A DNA stretch of 64,000 nt. It comes from Anisakis pegreffii (lineage: Eukaryota > Nematoda > Chromadorea > Rhabditida > Anisakidae). Positions 26,340 to 41,100 of the stretch are shown here, piece by piece (position 1 is the first letter of the stretch; every line of letters starts with the position of its first letter). The DNA lies in the NCBI GenBank assembly GCA_035041965.1, contig JAPYMA010000315.1, forward strand, positions 21,418 to 85,417, written 5' to 3'. The notes beneath the pieces are model-generated. The model ran no database searches. It saw only the letters and a program-made list of their open reading frames with translations, and was not told the DNA's origin. Both the position numbers and the translations under genes were made by a program.

Positions 26340-29300
26340 CATCTTTCTATCAACAAATCCTGTTCAACTTTTACCTTCATTTACGTTAACGAGTATATAT
26401 ATCATATATGTATTATATCTATACTCCGTTAACGTTCTAATTTCACAGCGTAGTTTTCATCTCTGTACCTCAAAAATATCTGGAATATTGCTGATTGAAA
26501 ATAACTCTGTTGATTCATTTGGGCACTAATTTGCTTAAAAATATATTATTTACTTTGATATTCAAACGGAACATGTTAAAAAATTACTGTGTTATGGCTA
26601 CTTTCATCAAAATATTGAATCTGTTTTCATGAAATGTGTTTATCGAAAAAAAGAGGAACTTTCATCATATTCACTTGTTTAACGACCCAAATTTCGTCTA
26701 GTTTGCCTTGATCAGACCTTATCTTGATAGTTATATTTTTATTTGATTTCTTATGGATCAGTGGAACATTGTGAACGTTAGCGACTTTGATGAGAGGTTT
26801 TTGCAAAATGTAAAGTTGTAGTGGATTGTCTAAAGGGAGCAAGCCTAGGCTGTCTACAATTTTATTATCGTTTTCCTACCAGTTACTTCATTTGTCGGGT
26901 AAAGAATGGAACGCGACTAGACATGGTTTGTGACAATGCGATGTGAAAAAACATCGGTTGTACAGATAAATGTTAATAAGATGTAGTTATTTGTTGCTTT
27001 CAAAGGTTTGTTTGTATATATTTAGTGAATGTGTTCGAGATGGCTGTTGTGATATAAGGGTCATGCCTTCTGATACGTTTCTTCATTATAATTTTATTTT
27101 GCATTGATAAATGCTGCTGCATTCACTCGAAACTTCATGCACTCACTGATTGTTTATTACGTTTGTAGTTTACATAGAATCGTTTAAAAGTTTTTGCTGG
27201 TGAATCTATCCGTTCAACTGAATATTCGTCATCTTTGGATTCGTTGTAATTGCGACGTTCCAAGATCAACTTAGAATCCAGAATTCAACGGTTGAAACTT
27301 CAAGACGTACCGTCAAAAATGCGCAGTGAACCATGAAAGCAGAAATGTTAGCCTGCAAGCCAGAACCATCTTGTCAGTTTATCATTAGGCATGCGTTTGC
27401 TTTAAATTTCAGAATGAAACTTTCGTAAGTTCTGACGTGGTAATGTTTGCATATTCAAACTCGTTAGCGGAATGTAAAAGATGAACTCTTCATTTTGCAT
27501 ATGTCAATGAATTAATTCTTTGAATTGGAAACAATTACTCCTTACAATTAGAAAGAATGACATAAATTTCTCGGCGATCTTTCTGCGGCTTATGAGTGTG
27601 CACCTTGTTCAGAGTGTGCGTATGGTTACGATTGATTTCTGATCAGAGAGAACGAATACGTTCTCTTCACTTGGAATCTCTGCCAAAGTGAATGACAACG
27701 AAATGAAAATTCATAAAAATAAGGCATTAAAGATGTTGCATGCCAGCCTACAATTAATCGTTCCATTAAACAATGCTGCTCAAATTCAGGCGTTTTCGCA
27801 CTGAATGTTGTTATGACTGATTTAATAAAATGCCACAAAAGAGCCCTAATTCAATATATAGAGCATGTATTCATGAATTGTATTCCTGAAAAGTAATAAT
27901 CAAAGTAGCAAGATTGCATTTCAGTGTGGACGTGTTTAATCTCGAAAACAACTATGATACTTATTGCACTTACTATTAGCAATCAAATTGATTGAACCAA
28001 CTGGAGATTTTCTGAAACATATAAGTGATTTCTTGAATAAGCCATTAATTTTATTAAAGTGGTTTGATTGACTTTAGCGATAGTGTTCGAATAAATTAAT
28101 TATTTTGAATTTAAATAAATTGAGAATTTCTTTGAGGATTTAATAATCGCATGAAGCATTCATAAAAGCTTTTATATGAAATAAATAATGCGATTGCTTG
28201 TATCGAAGAATTACGATAGTTGCGAGACTACCGTAAGTTATCGAGATTTATTTGATTTCGTCAACAGATTAATTATCGTTTTATTGTATGAGTTCGAACA
28301 CGAAGTATGTCGTTCACATGGAATAAGCGATATTCATTTGGAGAACCACTGATTACAGTGATAGATGGATGGAGTCGGTGCAACAAGTACAAAAATGCAC
28401 GATTTTAAAGTTACGCACATAAAGTAATTCATCCGCCTCCAATTAATTAACGGCATTGAAATCCAGCATTAAGATATGCTTATGGCAATGAACTAGGTGC
28501 TATAACAACTGCAAGTTACCTTATCAACGATATGAATTCGCAGTAATAAGCAACTAATTACACGACGACAGATGCATAGAGCGAACGGATGTATCATGGG
28601 CAACACACAGTCATAAATAGTATATCAAGGAGTGATATAGAGGTTGAATCAAGCATTCATTGGCAATTCTGAAAAAGCGGTATAAATTGTAAGCATTTAA
28701 TTGAATCGGACACTCCATACGAGTGTCTGCTTATTGCACAAGCTGCTTATTTCCTCATATTCACATTCCCAAACACCTTCGAACATAACTCATATAATTG
28801 CACTCACTAATTTATATCGTCACAGCGAATGTCGAATGACTGTTCGGATGTCTACATCACACCACCATGGCGGCAGAACTCTCGAGGTAAATGAAGGTTT
28901 ATCTGTGAAGTTGCAATTTATTCCCAGTTGACATTCCATAAGTACAAAATATTACCTCATTCCCTCTTCAAAAAATCAGTTTCGATGCATTCAACTGAAT
29001 ACCAAATACTTTATTGAATAGTTATGTTCAGCGATTAACTTTTCGACAAATATTAGCATTGCATAATTAATTTCAGTCTCAATCTTATAGAAGCAATTAT
29101 CATTCCAACTAGGTTTTATTCATTTGTTGTTCGACTTTGGATATACAGAACATGTCTGAAACCTTCTGGATATATAGAACAAGATTCTGTATATATATCC
29201 TCAGCAAAGCGGTAATAATATTATCATTTTAATTTCAAATGAAGCTCACATCCACCTGTTTTCAGTCGATGAAGCTGAAGGTCATTATGAATTTATACTC

Positions 29301-29749
29301 GTAGATATGCGATGAAAAGTTTTGGAATAGATTCTTTAAGTAGTATTATCACAAAAATCAGCAGCGTGAAAAAAAGGACCGATACGGTGCTTTGCATGCT
29401 TCAGCTGGAAATAACGACTCATTAAATAAATGCTTCGAACAAGTCTGAGTACTGATTCGTGAGAATTCGATCGTGACGAATGAATGAAATCACAGTGATA
29501 CAACTAATAATAATGATACTACTGATGAGGTTGCTTTTTCGGCTTACTTTCATCATCATTATGGCGGAAGCGTTCGTTTTATTAGTGCAAAAACCTCGCT
29601 GAGAATTGTCGAACAGTAATAGTTTCATTCCCTGACTAAAAACAGGTAACTAAATAAAATTACGAAAGTTTTCGAATCCATAAATCATGCTTAAAAACTT
29701 CAATATGGATTGGATCCTATCAGATTAATTGCAATCATCATGTTGCCGA

Positions 29750-29767
29750 ATATATATATATATATAA
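29750..29767. repeat. Short (TA)n tract
   Basis: Nine TA units in the gene-poor region. Confidence 0.9.
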
Positions 29768-32575
29768 TTTCTAGGTTTTTTAACCAACGGAACTAAACAA
29801 CCTTGCTTTGTTACATTCAGATTTACAAAAAGCAGCGTTCGAAGACTATTTGAGAATCGCAGTATAGACAAAGTCGAATGTAGAAATAAATCTTATAGTG
29901 AATGTGTGTCATATCAATCACTTGAAATGACAAAAACGATATTATTTATGCGAACTACATTTGATATTTGTCTGATAAAAATTCATTCAAAACATCACTA
30001 GACAAAATGTGGTTGTGAAATTGATGCGATTGATTATTCTATAAATGTGAGACGTAACCGATCGTCACGAGATCACTGTATCTCTTCATCAGTTTCACTC
30101 TCTTAAAAGTGCTATTGCTATTTGATAACATCATTTGATGTTCTCACTATCATCGTCGAGCGATATGCGGCCGTTTATTGCTTGATTTCGGCGCTGATCG
30201 ATTCAAACTTCTATTTATGGACCAGTACTGTAGCAAATTTGAACGCTTCATTCAAAAGCATTGTTGACTTCAATACCAAATGATGCTTCGAAATTTATTT
30301 CTGTATAAATATCTATCGATAGCAATCTGTTGTACTAGTTAAAAACGATTGTAAATGTAATCTTTCTAACTCTCAAATTAACCATGCTCACATATTTGCC
30401 ACGAAATACTGACAATTACGTAACAATAAAGAAGACGCTCAGAAGTTTCAGTTGTTTCTGCAGCCGTCTTTTAGAATTCAGAAAATGATCACTGCGATTT
30501 TGATGCGAGAACATATCGTTCTTGAATTTATCATCAAACAAATCTACCTTATAGTTCCACTAAAAAGTATTGTGAATATCTACCAACAGTGAGGTGTGTT
30601 TCATCGTGAAAATGACAGATATTGATATTTCTCATTCTCATAACTTCTATTCAACTGACTTCGTCACACTCTTCAACCAAAGAAAGTGATAATTATAAAC
30701 GAAATGCACTTATAGCGTAATATTGCTAAAATGATATTGTAACTTGATTTGATTGAATCTGTTGAATTGATCGTTTCAAATTGTCAACATTCGACCACTG
30801 CCCAACTCTAATGAAATTGGTTCAATCAAATGTCGAATTTAAGCAAAAAATCAAAACCTCGAAACATGTCACTCGAATTATTCTCTCTGTGATTTGTTAT
30901 ACCTTAAGTTGAAATGGAATAAATTGCGATATTGTAGAACAAGAGTTATTGAAACTGAATTTAAACAAATGCGAGATAAACGATAAATGAGTTTTGCGTA
31001 GAGAATTAAAGTGAGTTTGATCGATGTGGAGGTGCATGCCATCTCAAAATCAAATTTATGCCAGTTGATTGCATTAGTTCATGAATTAGTTGATTGCAAT
31101 TATCAGCTAGAAATCGATGAGGCACCTTATTAAATAACTAAACTTCTCATTACTTAAACTGCTTCATTGAAGGACTGCTTGCTTAAAGGTGAAAATTGAA
31201 AGTTTATCTAATGTTGACTTAAGTGCAAAAGATTTTCTGAAAGTTTGTTGGCAATGAAAACGAAGAACTTGAATGAACGTTGCCATGACAATCGCAAGCA
31301 TTCAGCATCATTGTTCAATCTCCTCATCTCGTTTCAATTAATTACCTTTAAGCATTTTATCAAACAACATTTCTCATGTCTGAGACGTGCATAGTCCCTG
31401 AAGTTACTGTCACTTTGCGATATTCGACACCTTTAATTAAATCTATTTGAACGCATATTGATCAGATATCTTGCTGATATTTGTTTCAGTTATATTTCAT
31501 GCTCTCGTTTCAATGCCTGTCGATCATTATGAATTGTTAGGTTTCAGTCCAACTTTCATCTTCAACACTATTTCACCTCAACTGCAAAAACAAGGAGACC
31601 ATCAAACCACTGTGCCAACAAAATATATGCACATAATTCATCTTTTTTCGCATTAACCAATTTCTCGTGGACGTCGCTTGAAAAATTCGTCAATCTTCAC
31701 CCTAACAAAACAAGGAAATGATCAAATAGCAAATGCTTGAACAAATAGCAAATCCGAATCCCTCATTTAATTTATTTATGTCATCATCCGATGCGCTCAT
31801 TTTGCCAAATTCATTAAAATTTTGTGAGAGTATTTCTCACAATTCTTATTCGCTCCACTTTTTATTTTTCATCGCTTACATCCAATCACATATGACACTA
31901 TAATAATATCATCTAGAGCATTAATTCTCACTTACAACCAAGCGAACAATTTGCTTGAATCTTAAAATCTAACCGATAACGGTTTGATACATACATTCAT
32001 CATGCCACATCAATAAATGAACGATGAATACTATTCGTCTTTATGATTGAAATGAATGGGTAAGCGTCAACAATAATGATGCAAACACGAATTTGCATAA
32101 TTCTATTAGTTCGATGTGCATAGCTAACACCAATCCGTCCTAATATGATGCAATTACACGTATTATATGTGATGATAACTCAGCAATTGCCACTATATCA
32201 TTCTATAATACATTTTATCGCATTTTTTCATGGGTCGTTAACTAACCGCTCATTATTGCATCTTATTGGAAGTATCATCGACTTTTACGATGATCGGAAA
32301 TAAATCGATGATTTATCGTTGAATGGTGAAACACATGATATTTATTTCATACAGAAATCAAGAATGCATCCGAAGTAAAAATCAGTTTGTGAATGTAGCA
32401 ATTCATGAGTGTGGTGCAATAGGTGTTGTTTCTGTTCTTTCACAAATATTCCATCAACCGTGATCGAATGTTTTCGTCGTACGTTTCTCATCCATCTATT
32501 TCATCGCGTCATCACAAACAACCAGTAATCAACCAACCATCCAGCATTAATTCATCACAATAATTATATTAACAC

Positions 32576-32682
32576 TAATAATAATGATAATAATAATTAT
32601 TATTATTATAATTATTATTATTATCATCATTATTATTATCATTATTATTATCACTATTATTATAATCATTAACATCATTATC
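32576..32682. repeat. Imperfect (ATT)n/(AAT)n microsatellite
   Basis: About 105 bp of ATT/TAA units with ATC interruptions. It gives rise to a spurious poly-isoleucine ORF on the plus strand. Confidence 0.95.
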
Positions 32683-35085
32683 GAATACATGAAAGTATAT
32701 CACATTCACATTCACCACAATCGAATGAACAGCAACAGCCACAGCAAATCAAACCATCCCCTAAACAAACGAGACCCATCCCTATGATTATTTCTTTCTG
32801 TGGTCCGCCGTCACTTTACAAAAATCAAAAATTTCTTCACGCGTCTTTTGTTCGATCCTTAGCTGCATCATTCATACCGTTGCTGTTTGCCATCGCTATG
32901 TGCATTCCCATTTGTCATGCTTCTTGTTACTAATAGTTACTGTTAAAAACATTCAAGCGCATACCATAAATGATTATCGCCATTGAAACGTACATGTGAT
33001 ATTCGTTGTTACAATAATGACAACAATGCCGTCTGTCATTCATGAAATAAGTTTCATCGTTCATTCGAATAACTAACTCTATTTGGCTGCATAAAAGTCA
33101 ACATTTAGTGGCTGCTGTATTTTGATGACAGAACCAATCTCTCACAAACCCAACAACCACTTTAATGAACCATCCATCCCAGTTCATTCTTCTTTGACAG
33201 AATATAAATTCAAAACAACGAAAAAAACGAAATGATCGTAGAAAGATGCAACGTAACCAAATCCCTCGTCACCAATTAAATCGCCAATTATTACTTATAC
33301 CGAATTCCCCAGATGAATCGCTTTCAAAGTATCGTTCTTTGAAACACTTGTCATTCCTTTCAAATTGTCATTCTTCGTTAAATGCACTAACTAATTGAGT
33401 TGACCGTTACCGTTCTCAGTTTCTTATTTCTTCTTCGATGATCTCTGAAAGATTCATTTTCACTTCTCATAAACGATCTTTGGCACACGCCATTCAGAAC
33501 CACTTCAAACACCAACTTCGTGAAAATTCTCCAGAAATCATTCATAATAAATGTTTTGCACTGTTTCTTTCAGCTCATGTTCCCTGATCGTTACACAGTA
33601 CTATTTTGCCTTAGGCAATTGCTCGTTGTTTTGTTTTTCTCACTTAACGATCACCATCAGATGTATTTTGTCAATTCGCAATGTTCTACACACCCATCCT
33701 TATCTTTTTGCATTCCTGATTAATAATTTCCTGGGCATTGCTTCGACAAATGTTTGACTTCCAAAGAAAGCAGCTGTGATGACCATTCCTTCTCATTGAC
33801 TAATTTAATCGCCATCTTTTCAATGCTCCCTTCTCCTTTAATGAACGGTGTTATGACCATCATTTAAATGAACACATTTGAAAACAGTTCATATTTTACT
33901 ACCCGTTTCAAATCAAACACTTATATTAAAAACGAATTAATTAAGAAAACAAAAATTCGAACAATAAGTATTGCAACTCGCAACCAAAACGTTCACCGCC
34001 GTACTTCATAGTTATCGCATCCATCAATTTATCATTTCATTTTTCGAACAATATCGGCCATTCTCGACGATCACGAGGTCATTCTTCATCAAAGACAAAA
34101 TATCGTTTACATCTAGCAATGAAATTTTCCAAAAACAAAGTTCACAAGTTTTGTTGCTGTGAATGATTGTTCATTTAATGCCAACAAAGTTCTACTGGGG
34201 TGCAAGCGAAACATAATCGAAGGCCATCAATAATGCAGTTAAACATTATGAAACAATCGTAGTAGTCCAAGCGGAATTGTTTTCATCCTGTTGATGATAA
34301 AACACATTTATGAACTAATAGTTTGCATTCACGGTTGATCCAAACAGCAAACCAAACTTCTGCAAATGTACTAATTTACTTATCCATACATATAACACAT
34401 TGCGAGTTTATGCCTCTCTCTTATCACCAATATTACAAATATCCCATTCTTCCTTCCTTGACATCCTTCTTTCCACGAACGTAACGGTGCCAGCGTAGGA
34501 AATCATCCGACTTTACGAAATTCTAACTTCGATGATTGATTTGGCAAGCATAGAGGTGTAGGGCTAATCTCCCATATTCCTAAAATAATTCCTAGGGAGA
34601 GGGACTGAAAATAAGCCCAGAAATACACTCCGCTTGATCGGTTGAATATGATCGCTTAAAAAAGCTGTTTGAAGCAGCCGGCAGTAGCCGGCAATCTTTC
34701 GAGATCGATCACCGAATAGGTTCGTAGCAATCGGCTTATTGAACTTCCACGATCAAACGATGATGAATAGATTATGGCTCGAATTTATTTATTCATTTAT
34801 TCGCTTGATTTCAAAAATTTATTCGTTCCATTTATGGAATAATTTTTTTCTTTGTGATTGAAACGATTGACGAGTATGATTGTGCTTATTGTCAATGCGG
34901 TCAATTACAATATAAATTATCGCCCTTTACGAATGCATTGCCACGTTAACATGCGATTGCTCATTTCACTTTTCTGTAAATGCTCAATTCATTCTCATGA
35001 ATTATCAGGTGATATTCGAAAGATGCACAATAAATCAGCATATAAAAATTCGATTCTCTCAAATATCATTCCGTGGATATTTCAG

Positions 35086-35108
35086 GCCTTAAGAGTGGTT
35101 TGGGTAGA
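35086..35108 (+). promoter_or_regulatory. Candidate trans-splice site and leader of the SLC4 gene
   Basis: A TTTCAG ends at 35085 and the first in-frame ATG is 24 bases later. If a spliced leader joins here, translation starts at 35109. The same exon is also compatible with phase-1 cis-splicing from an upstream exon, so a longer N-terminus is not excluded. Confidence 0.4.
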
Positions 35109-38100
35109 ATGCCATTAAGGGGCAGCCATGGTGGTCCCGATTTTAGAGGAAGTCAGTCGAGCATTAGGCGACGCAAAAGTATCACCGAGGAATATCCCAG
35201 ACCGTCGGTGTTTGGAGGACGTAGGATTTTGGTCTTTTCTCTGGAATTTTTTAAATATTTCAATTATTGATCCGATTAATGATTTTGATCAGTTTCAAAC
35301 GAATGATGGAATTTATGCATGAAACAATTCGAATTTTTTGCATTATCAAACAACACTCTTCAGGAATTATCAATGAATGTGAAAGCAGATTCATTGCATT
35401 TGAAAATATCAAAACCGAGCACTGCAATGAAGAAGCCGATTCGAATTTTTTGGATGTTTTGATATTTGACGTTTATCGTATTGAACTTTTTGAGGTTTAG
35501 ATGTCATTATTCATTTTCACGATGGTAGTTAACATACTGAATTCGTTGTTTCAGAAGATCTACTGTTAGATCCATTGTTTGCGATACAAACCCTTCAAGT
35601 TGGTAACCATCCTGAAAGTTAGTCATTGCTTTCCATTCTGATTCTATTCAGTCTACCGTAGTTTCGAAAGCGACTAAATTCACTAAACTCTTTTTTTTCA
35701 CCGATCAAATAATACAGTCGGAAACCACCACATAATTAATTGATAACTGAGTGTTCTCTTTCAAAAACCGTACTTAATCAATTCAAAAACCGTACTTGAT
35801 CAATAGAGATAGTAAATCAGTCATCAGTTACCTGCAATAAAAAAACCCACGTGTCCAGTTGTTCCAAAAATAACAAGCTCATGACACATCCTGTTATTCT
35901 TATTGTTAAACGTCCGATAAAAGCTAAGCAATTTATTATAACATTCTCAATGAGAACATGCGAGTAAACTGAAAGGAAGAGTAAAACACTTCAATCATAT
36001 GAAATATTGTATCCGGCGTCAAAGTACTTGTTACATACACTTCAGTACACAGGAAGTACAAAGATGTTTAAATTCTTGGTGAGACTTCATCGTTCGATTA
36101 ACACTCACTATCAGATACAAATTCATAGTTCATACAAAATTATAAAAATTCATAGTTGCTCATTTAAAAAAATTCATAGTTTTTGAAACAATATCTGTGG
36201 CAACCATATATGATAGCATTGAGTGTGTACATTATGCCGTTTACTATATTTCCACCGAACGATTGCCTTCCTTGACTCGCTGTTGTACAGCTGGATGCAT
36301 TTATTACATAACAGATTGAACCGTAATATAATCAGCGTCCACTTCTTCTTCATATGAATAATGAGGTCACCCTCTGAATCTACACACTAGAACAGACCTT
36401 CATTCAAGGTTTTGAGCACAATGATAATCAAAGTTCGAATCAAGATAATTGCTCTATTAAGGTCCCATTCACAATGTGCGTCAAGTGCTTGAAGCAAATC
36501 GAGACGATAATCCATTACTATATACGGAAATGCTTGAGATTGATACATCTGATGATGATGATGACTTACACTGGAAACAAGTATCTCGGTTAGTGACCAT
36601 TTCAGTCAGTATTTTTTAGAGACGTGCAAAGCAGAAGTTCGACTAGAATTCAAGTAAGCTGAAAATGAACTGGAAGGTTTTTTTCGATTGAGATGGATTC
36701 TTCATAAAAACATTAGAAAATGATCAGTTGGTAGATGCATTCAATCTGCTTCAATCGATTTACTTCTTATGCAATTGCTCATGGCACTCGATTGGCGACG
36801 AAAATTGTGAACATTCCGACAATTCAAACGTTTCATTATACGCATTTTTTCATTATCGTAGATGAATTGATCAGTTCATCGCATGGTTCAGGTGTGAGAG
36901 AGTTCAATTAATCATTGCGGTCTCGTGAACTTAACAAGTATTTCAACAGGTCTCTTTCTGCGAATGAGAAAAGTTTTTTTGCTGAGATCTCATTCGTAAT
37001 CAAAAACTCATTTGCTTTTGAAATATTATTTCATTCTTCAGCGGATTTTTTTAACTTTCTTTTTGCCGACGTTCCTTCGCCATTCGCCATCACGAGGTAA
37101 CGCATCAAAAAAGCGATAATGTCTGCCATGAAAAACTGCTAAATTGTTCTGTGAATAATGATTTGTAGTTGGATAAAATATGAGCAATCAGTGGAAGGTG
37201 ATGGAACAAGGTTCTCAAAGCCACATATTACTCTATTATCAGTGCTCGGCCTTTTACAACTCAAAAATTGCTTGCGAAAGGGAGTGATTATTTTGGATGC
37301 AGAACTGAAAAATTTTAAAGAAATATCAGGTGTGCAATAATTTATTTATCAAAACATACTAATCGTTTTTGTTTATCATTTTTATCACTAAAGTCAATCG
37401 ATCCGATGACATCTTCAGAGTGTTCGGCGTACAAATTTTTGTCAAGTCACCGATTGTTCATTTAGCAAAGAAATGTCCAACAATAAGTTCAAAGTCTCAG
37501 TTACCAAACAATGTTCACTAACGACCCCGCAGAGGTGGGGAACCCTTCCGAATGTGAACTGGAAAAGCAAACCAGTACTCATTGTGTGGTTTAGAAAATC
37601 CGCGCTGACTTTATATTGTCGTTGTTATTGGTACAACGTTTGCTCTGTTCTTTCTTCATCATCGGTATTACACCACAGTTTCAATAAAGACTTGTAACCA
37701 TTGATCAATAAATTTTAGAAAAATCGACTCAGCTTCGGCTTCGCAGTTCTGAAAATCCATCTCCACACTAACTGAGAAATTGTAAAATTTTCACTCAAAC
37801 TCTACCACCTCCGATTGTGCATCTTCCAAAATTTCGGCTGCGGCTCCAATGTTTGCTTCTTCTCGTTCTGGCTCCAAGAATAAACTTATTGGCCTTAGCT
37901 TCGGCAACTGACCGTTACTGCGACATTTTTTTGATGGAAACAAATAAATTCTCGGATTTGGAGCTTAGGCATTACTGCTGATGACAATCATTTGCAACTG
38001 TTGTTTTCCGTATCTACGATTCACGGGTGCCTCTGCAGGGGAATTCGCGGTGGCTCCGTGGGTGCGGGAGGTTCTCTGAGAACAGGTATCCCTGCGACTC

Positions 38101-41100
38101 GGCGTGATGGTTCACTCTCCCGCGGGTGCAAAACTGAGGGTAGGGGATTGTTCCAAATCTCGAACAGTATTGCTAATTGTAAGATATCAAAAAGCTCATG
38201 TGAATCGACATCACCTAATAACGCGAGTGACTATTATTTTAGAGCACGTATGTTACGTTCAACATGTGAAACACATTGCAAAATGTAATCAAATTGGTGT
38301 AAGAGTATTTGAGCTCGAAATTGCTTTCAGATACGCTTTGCTCAGCTTGGATTGAGCGTGGCCATATCAATGAAGAAAACTCATTGGCTATTAAAGACAT
38401 TCTCAACGCAACTAAATTACATCTCATTGGTAAACGACTACGTCCAGCTGGCGAGCAAAGAAAGGGTACGGTATGCTCTTTGAGTGAGCAAACACTGCTT
38501 TATCCTTTTACAGCATTTCACTTTCAGTTTTTTCTCTTAGTTCGAAACTCAGAACATTACTCTCTATTACTACGACTTTGTTCTTTCTTTTCTTCTCGAA
38601 CCGTATCTAATATTCTTCCAAAAGAGCAATTTACAAAAATTTCTCATCTAAAAGTTGGCAGTTTCAATAATCCTTCCTGCACTTTCAATGAGGAGTGGCG
38701 TTAAAAACTGGAATAAAATATTGCAAAGAACACTGCATCTATCATCGCAATAAAACTCAAACGAATCTCTCAACGATACGCAAACAATCAAAGCAAAGCG
38801 CATTCCCGTGCATGAGAATGAATATGCAGCTGAACAAAAAAAATTGAGTGTGAATAATTTTTAAGGAGAGATGATAAAACTTCAAAGCGAAGTCAGCATG
38901 AATGACGCATACGCGAATGCCGAAGAAACAATTGCAGAGGTATTTTGTTCACATTCATCATCTCATCAATTGAAACTGATTGGTGTAGCAATGTTACCGA
39001 GCCTGAGACGGGCTACCATTTGGCTTCTATCTAATTATCCATTCAATCGATATTGATTCTGAAAACCGATTGAGCAATTTGTTTCTCGGAGAGTTGATTA
39101 AAAACGACACTTTGAATTGTTCTGATGCGATCAACAACGTTCTTCATTACGGTCAATCAAAACCTTCTATTCATCTATTTTAACCCTGCCATTCATGAAA
39201 AAAAATTTACCTTCCGCCAAACGCATATTGGAATCATTTTGATCACACGCCACTAATGACCACCTTTTAGCTAACTAAGTGACAATTTTGACGACAATTT
39301 GAGAAAACAAAATTTGTTGTGATATGTTCCAACCGTCGTATGAATTTTATAGAAATTATCAACTAACAGCAAAGTTTTTTTTTACGTTCAATTCAAGCGA
39401 ACCATTATTTGCGCTCAACGAGCCTATTGCTAGTCATTAAAAGACGAATAAAAAACCATCAATATGATTGCAGAACGAACCAATATCTTTATCTAATTTA
39501 CATTGGTAATGATGGAAGGAATTGCTTTATACAATTGTAAAAAATAATATTCTTAAAAACTGCAGTCAAATAAAAACAGAAACAACCGACTTGAATATCT
39601 CTAAGCAAACAGCATCACATAGAACAACTGAGCATCGTCAATAAATCTAAACCAAAGTCGTTAAAATCCCCAGAATTAAAGGAACAAACAAAAAATCACT
39701 TGTTTAATTTTCTGTAAAATTATTGTTCACTACTACTCTGCACCTAGTTCTTCATTGTCAATATAAGTAATTTATTCGAATGATCATCAGTGTGATTTTT
39801 TCTTTCATCGCATATGCAATATAGTACGGCTTAGCCACGAGACGTCCACATCGGGAATTCATGTCTTCTAGGCCAGGAAAAAGTGATAGAGCTCCCAACG
39901 AAACGTGTTCACTTTAGATATTCACATCTCGCATGCATGGCACCTCATGCTTATCGTAGCCATGAAAAAAGTCTCATAACTGTTATTATGGAATTCATCC
40001 CTTTACAAGTGTATGTAATTCATCATTTTGCAATATTCGTTTATCGTTTGATCGAGTAATGTGTGCTTCGAGCCGAAAGCCAGTTGCCAGTAGAAATGCA
40101 GTTAACCCATCAGATGAATTTGACTGCACTCAGCTTATCCACTCCAATATCATCTTACATCAACCATGGCCCTTATTTGATAGAAACACCAGAAAGAGCT
40201 CTTGAATGATGCGTTGGAATCGCATATCAAGCAACCTCATTCTCAGAGATTTTTTTCTGCAAAGCTGGAAGAACGCCCACAGTTCTAGTTTTTCATGACA
40301 TCCCGCAGGTATTAGCTTGGTTCATGTATCATTAGCACCATAACTGCTATTCAAAGGCGTTGAATCAGCTGCTAAATTCTGGTCCTCTAAAAAGAAATGA
40401 CATATCGATAAGGCGACGCTACTGTGAAACTCATGTTCATTCGCATGACCGTCATCATACTTGATCTAGTGGTTGATCAAAAATGGATCAAGAATCAAGA
40501 ATAACTTCTCGCGAAAAGAATGAAGAGGACCAGATTCGTTGGCATTTATAGGCATCAACGATCAATTTTTCAACGAAAATTGGGTTAAGGTTAAATTGAC
40601 TCCAGTATGCGTTTGGCGAGTGGTCATTTTCTTGCGTGATAACTTCTCGCGAAATGATGTGAACCTATCGGAAAAAAGGCATACATAGTCTTTAGGGACT
40701 TGAAATTAAAGCTCACGGTTCCACCGGAGAGCAGAATGCCATCGGGTCAAACTTGGTATGGGCTTAAAATGATCCTGATAGGCGTTCTAGGCTTAACGAA
40801 ATACTTGTTCTTTTGTGACAGTCAAATCAAGTTTTTGATGCAATTGAATAAGTCGACAAATGAATCAGAGAAATTGTTTGAAAATGATACCAAATAATTT
40901 AAAGTACGAAACAAGGCAAATGAAGAAGATAACACCGGGTACGAATGCAGCCGTTGTACTCGTTGGTCACGTGAATGCTATCGAAAAACCAGTATGTGCT
41001 CTTGTTCGGTTGGATAAACCAAAGGTTTGTTCATTTGTTCTTTATTACGATCGTAAATTATAATATCAATCATTCCTCCTTTCACTAAGTCAAATGTGAG

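Larger units (their letters stand above)
26340..35085. other. Gene-poor region of about 8.7 kb
   Basis: Very AT-rich. No ORF here carries a recognisable domain or a matching splice pattern. It contains a short TA tract (29750-29767), an ATT-type microsatellite (32576-32682), a region of inverted and direct repeats of GGATATA..AGAACA around 29145-29200, and a less AT-rich patch near 34480-34740 with a repeated GCCGGCA. It may hold the distal promoter or 5' exons of the SLC4 gene. Confidence 0.5.

Noticed and set aside
29374..29448. Short stretch reading KDRYGALHASAGNN, reminiscent of an ankyrin repeat
   Set aside because: Only about 14 residues fit, there is no second repeat and no splice context; probably chance.
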